A stretch of DNA of 8,487 bases from Nanobdellota archaeon (GTDB taxonomy: Archaea; Thermoproteota; Nitrososphaeria; Nitrososphaerales; Nitrosopumilaceae), in contig JAAUVF010000029.1 in NCBI GenBank assembly GCA_012030815.1, forward strand, positions 1 to 8,487, in the 5' to 3' direction. A program made the position numbers and the translations under genes. The notes under the pieces were generated by a model, which worked only from the letters and a program-made list of their open reading frames with translations, searched no databases and had not been told where the DNA came from. Below, piece after piece: positions 6,645 through 8,487 of this stretch. Position 1 is the first letter of the stretch. Each line of letters opens with the position of its first letter.

Positions 6645-7921
6645 TTATTGAAGAAATCCACGTTCAACGAGTTTTACAATACTTGTAGATTTAACACATA
6701 TGGGATCTAATGAATTAATCTTGAAAAATAATTCTAATCCTTCTTTGCATGAAACATTTTGAGGTAAAATTCCCGATGTAATTGTTTTAAAGGTGAAAGA
6801 GAGATGTCACCTTTTACATTGTATTCCAATGGAACAATTCGCAGAATTCTATCATCATTTTGTGCAGGATTTCCTCGACCATCTTGATTACTAGTTAATA
6901 CATACAGGTATCCATCTTGACCCATATTGACACTACGTAATCGACCAAATTCATCATCAAGTAATGCTTTGTTACTTATAACAAGATTATTTTCTAGATC
7001 TAAATCCAACATTCTCAGGTGATTTCCACGAAGTGTTGCAATAAAGTATTTTCCATACCACTCTGATATTTTATCTGAATTATAAAATACAGAACCAGAT
7101 GGAGCCCAAGTATCATGACCTGTATGTAAAATTGGATTTTCAAGATTTTCACTTGTTTCATCACCTACAATGTCGGGCCAACCATAATTTTGGCCCGCAA
7201 GTATCACATTAACTTCATCATGTGCAATACCTCGTTCACCTGATGGGCCATGTTCGGTTGCAACTAAAATTCCGTTATCAGGATGCCAATCAATTCCTTG
7301 GGGATTTCTATGACCTAACGAATAAACAGGAGAATTTGGAAATGGATTGTCATCAGGAATTGAACCATCAGAATTAATTCTCAAAATTTTTCCAGATAAT
7401 GAATCTAGGTTTTGAGCCAATTTAGAATTTGCAGCATCGCCAGTTGTAATGTAGAGTTTTCCATCAGGCCCAAACTTTATTCTTCCACCATCATGTATTT
7501 GACTTCCAGGAATTTTATCAAGTAAAATTATCTCATCGAATAATTTGTTATCAAGTTCAACATAACGGACCACCCTGTTATAGATATCAAAAAAATCAGA
7601 ATAGCTATAATACAAATACAAATAATGATTTTCTTCAAAATCAGGATCTAAAGCCAATCCAAGTAAGCCACCCTCTGAACCAGATACTTTTAATGAAATA
7701 ACAGGCTCAGAAACCATGTTATTCTCAATTATTCTTAAATTGCCAATTCGCTCTGTAAAGAAAATTCTGCCATCGGGTGCAAAATCAATTTCCCATGGTA
7801 TTTTCAAATTTTCTGCAATTGTTTCTACTTTGATACCAAATTCTGGAAATTCTTGTGCAGACGCAAGTGAAACAAAGCATAGAGAAAACATACCGATAAT
7901 AAAAAATAGAATTTTTTGCAT
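6645..7921 (-). CDS. Secreted PQQ-type glucose/sorbosone dehydrogenase, frame broken near its C-terminus
   Basis: Beta-propeller protein of the soluble PQQ-dependent sugar dehydrogenase family (aldose sugar dehydrogenase type), predicted to oxidise a sugar outside the cytoplasm. Residues 1-22 form a signal peptide with a hydrophobic core and the AxA-type site ASA before Q23. The family motifs are QIHDGGRIKFGPDGKLY (141-157, likely catalytic H143), TTGD (159-162) and GHRNPQG (203-209). The continuous frame from 7921 stops at 6734 (395 residues) with an uncharacteristic tail. Restoring one T at about 6780-6781 turns SPLKQ-LHREF into SPLKQFTSGI and opens 43 further codons to a stop at 6645, about 425 residues in all. 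This tail, with CKEGLELFF and PICVK, resembles a C-terminal module of secreted thaumarchaeal proteins. Whether this organism makes PQQ cannot be seen here. Confidence 0.9.
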
Positions 7922-7943
7922 ATACTGAGATAGTATTAATCAA

Positions 7944-7951
7944 ATTTTAAA
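7944..7951 (-). promoter_or_regulatory. Probable TATA box of the sugar dehydrogenase gene
   Basis: TTTAAAAT on the minus strand is centred 26-27 bases before the ATG at 7921, the classic distance for a leaderless archaeal mRNA. No Shine-Dalgarno sequence precedes the start. It suggests that the dehydrogenase has its own promoter rather than depending on read-through from the DM13 gene 91 bases upstream. Confidence 0.45.
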
Positions 7952-8003
7952 CATGTTTCTATATTTGCACTCATTGTTTAATCTAGAATTAGGATAAAAC
8001 ACG

Positions 8004-8027
8004 TTATCTTAATTATTGTAAAGATAA
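8004..8027. repeat. Seven-base inverted repeat around the DM13 stop codon
   Basis: TTATCTT (8004-8010) and AAGATAA (8021-8027) are perfect complements separated by ten bases that contain the stop codon. GATAA at 7993-7997 can pair instead with TTATC at 8004-8008. The stems are short and AT-rich. They could form a weak 3'-end structure of the DM13 mRNA, but no strong T-run follows. Confidence 0.35.
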
Positions 8028-8487
8028 ATCTGCATTACCAAACAGGACACCAAATGCCTTACACCAGATCAAAACTTGACCATATTTTTCAAGATCAGTA
8101 TTTTCAGGGATGTTATAATTTTGGTTTCCATTGTTTGCCTTTAATTTTCCAAGATTAATAAATTCGGAGGCCTTGTCATCAGTGGCCAAATATACATACA
8201 AATCAGGACCGTTAGTTGCCTTAAAATTTTCTAATCTCAAAACATTATCTCCATTATCTAATGAAATTGTTCTTGCTATTCCTTGAGCATCGTGTATTCC
8301 ATCGCCTACTCCAACAAACGTACCAGAATAAGTTTGGATCTTTTCTTTCATCATGGTTGTATCTTCCATCATGGTTGTATCTTCCATTTTTAAGGGGATT
8401 TTAGAAGTAGGTACTGCTTCATCAATAGTACTGCCTGTAAAGTATGGTGAAATTGCATATACTGGCACTAATTCCAATCACTACAGA
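8013..8487 (-). CDS. Membrane-anchored DM13-domain protein (N-terminus beyond the window, frame broken)
   Basis: The DM13 domain is a small beta-rich module predicted to act in extracytoplasmic electron transfer. In the continuous frame (154 residues from 8477) the domain spans about 49-152. It includes YSGTFVGVGDGIHDAQG (50-66), GPDLYVYLATD (90-100) and the hallmark VLIWCKAFGVLFG (135-147) with conserved C139. That frame begins right after an in-frame stop (8478-8480) at a TTG, and a start there would be artificial. In another frame the edge bases read the hydrophobic SVVIGISAS. A change in the ATATA tract at about 8457-8461 joins this to YAISPYFTG, giving a single N-terminal membrane anchor followed by a flexible linker. 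The real start lies to the right of the window. The linker carries a duplicated MEDTTM. The sugar dehydrogenase follows on the same strand. Confidence 0.88.
8350..8385. repeat. Tandem duplication of an 18-base unit
   Basis: The 18-base unit beginning ATCATGG and ending ATCTTCC occurs twice back to back (8350-8367 and 8368-8385) without a mismatch. It encodes a doubled MEDTTM in the linker between the membrane anchor and the DM13 domain. The length keeps the frame, as expected for replication slippage in an unstructured linker. Confidence 0.95.

Noticed and set aside
6490..6649. Possible degraded gene between the two minus-strand genes (plus-strand stretch reading DSDHIFTFENALKKISR)
   Set aside because: No start codon and stops on both sides. 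The part below 6645 is non-coding and the rest is opposite the restored dehydrogenase tail.
7863..7920. PEFG near the mature N-terminus of the sugar dehydrogenase, recalling PEFG-CTERM sorting signals
   Set aside because: PEFG-CTERM signals sit at the C-terminus before a membrane helix; here the four residues follow the signal peptide, so it is coincidence.

Overview
This AT-rich window looks like chromosomal DNA of an ammonia-oxidising-type thaumarchaeon (Nitrososphaeria, probably Nitrosopumilus-like). The best evidence is a eukaryote-type DNA topoisomerase IB, an enzyme that among archaea marks this phylum. Supporting signs are a tRNA gene with a bulge-helix-bulge intron in a non-canonical position, TATA-like boxes about 26-30 bases before start codons (leaderless mRNAs), and small proteins of thaumarchaeal type. 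I see no mobile element, CRISPR array, rRNA or phage gene.

Layout, left to right. Bases 165-2677 (+) hold a zinc-ribbon segment and an MrfA/Hrq1-type SF2 helicase with a C-terminal cysteine cluster; they appear to be one gene cut by a lost base. Bases 2709-3545 (+) hold a short-chain dehydrogenase/reductase, and 3755-5426 (+) topoisomerase IB. Bases 5505-5619 (+) hold an intron-containing elongator-type tRNA-Met(CAT), and 5757-6020 (+) a small basic protein with three GRGT motifs. Convergent to these, on the minus strand, are a small protein resembling DUF6659 (6109-6456), a secreted PQQ-type sugar dehydrogenase (6645-7921) and a membrane-anchored DM13-domain protein running off the right edge (8013-8487).

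The main cross-cutting observation is that five of the seven protein loci change reading frame, at seven places, while the protein stays recognisable across each break. Most breaks fit one base lost or gained in a short homopolymer. Genes with catalytic residues conserved on both sides of a break, topoisomerase IB above all, are unlikely to be true pseudogenes. I read this mainly as uncorrected sequencing or assembly error and give corrected gene models. The corrections reveal three things that a naive annotation misses: the zinc ribbon fused to the helicase, a 43-residue C-terminal module on the dehydrogenase, and a membrane anchor on the DM13 protein.

Functionally, the left half is DNA maintenance (helicase, topoisomerase) plus a lone oxidoreductase. 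The right end is a possible pair of extracytoplasmic redox proteins. Nothing here forms a clearly new multi-gene system. The most interesting items are the exact bulge-helix-bulge at tRNA position 30/31, the GRGT repeat protein, and the hidden C-terminal module of the sugar dehydrogenase.
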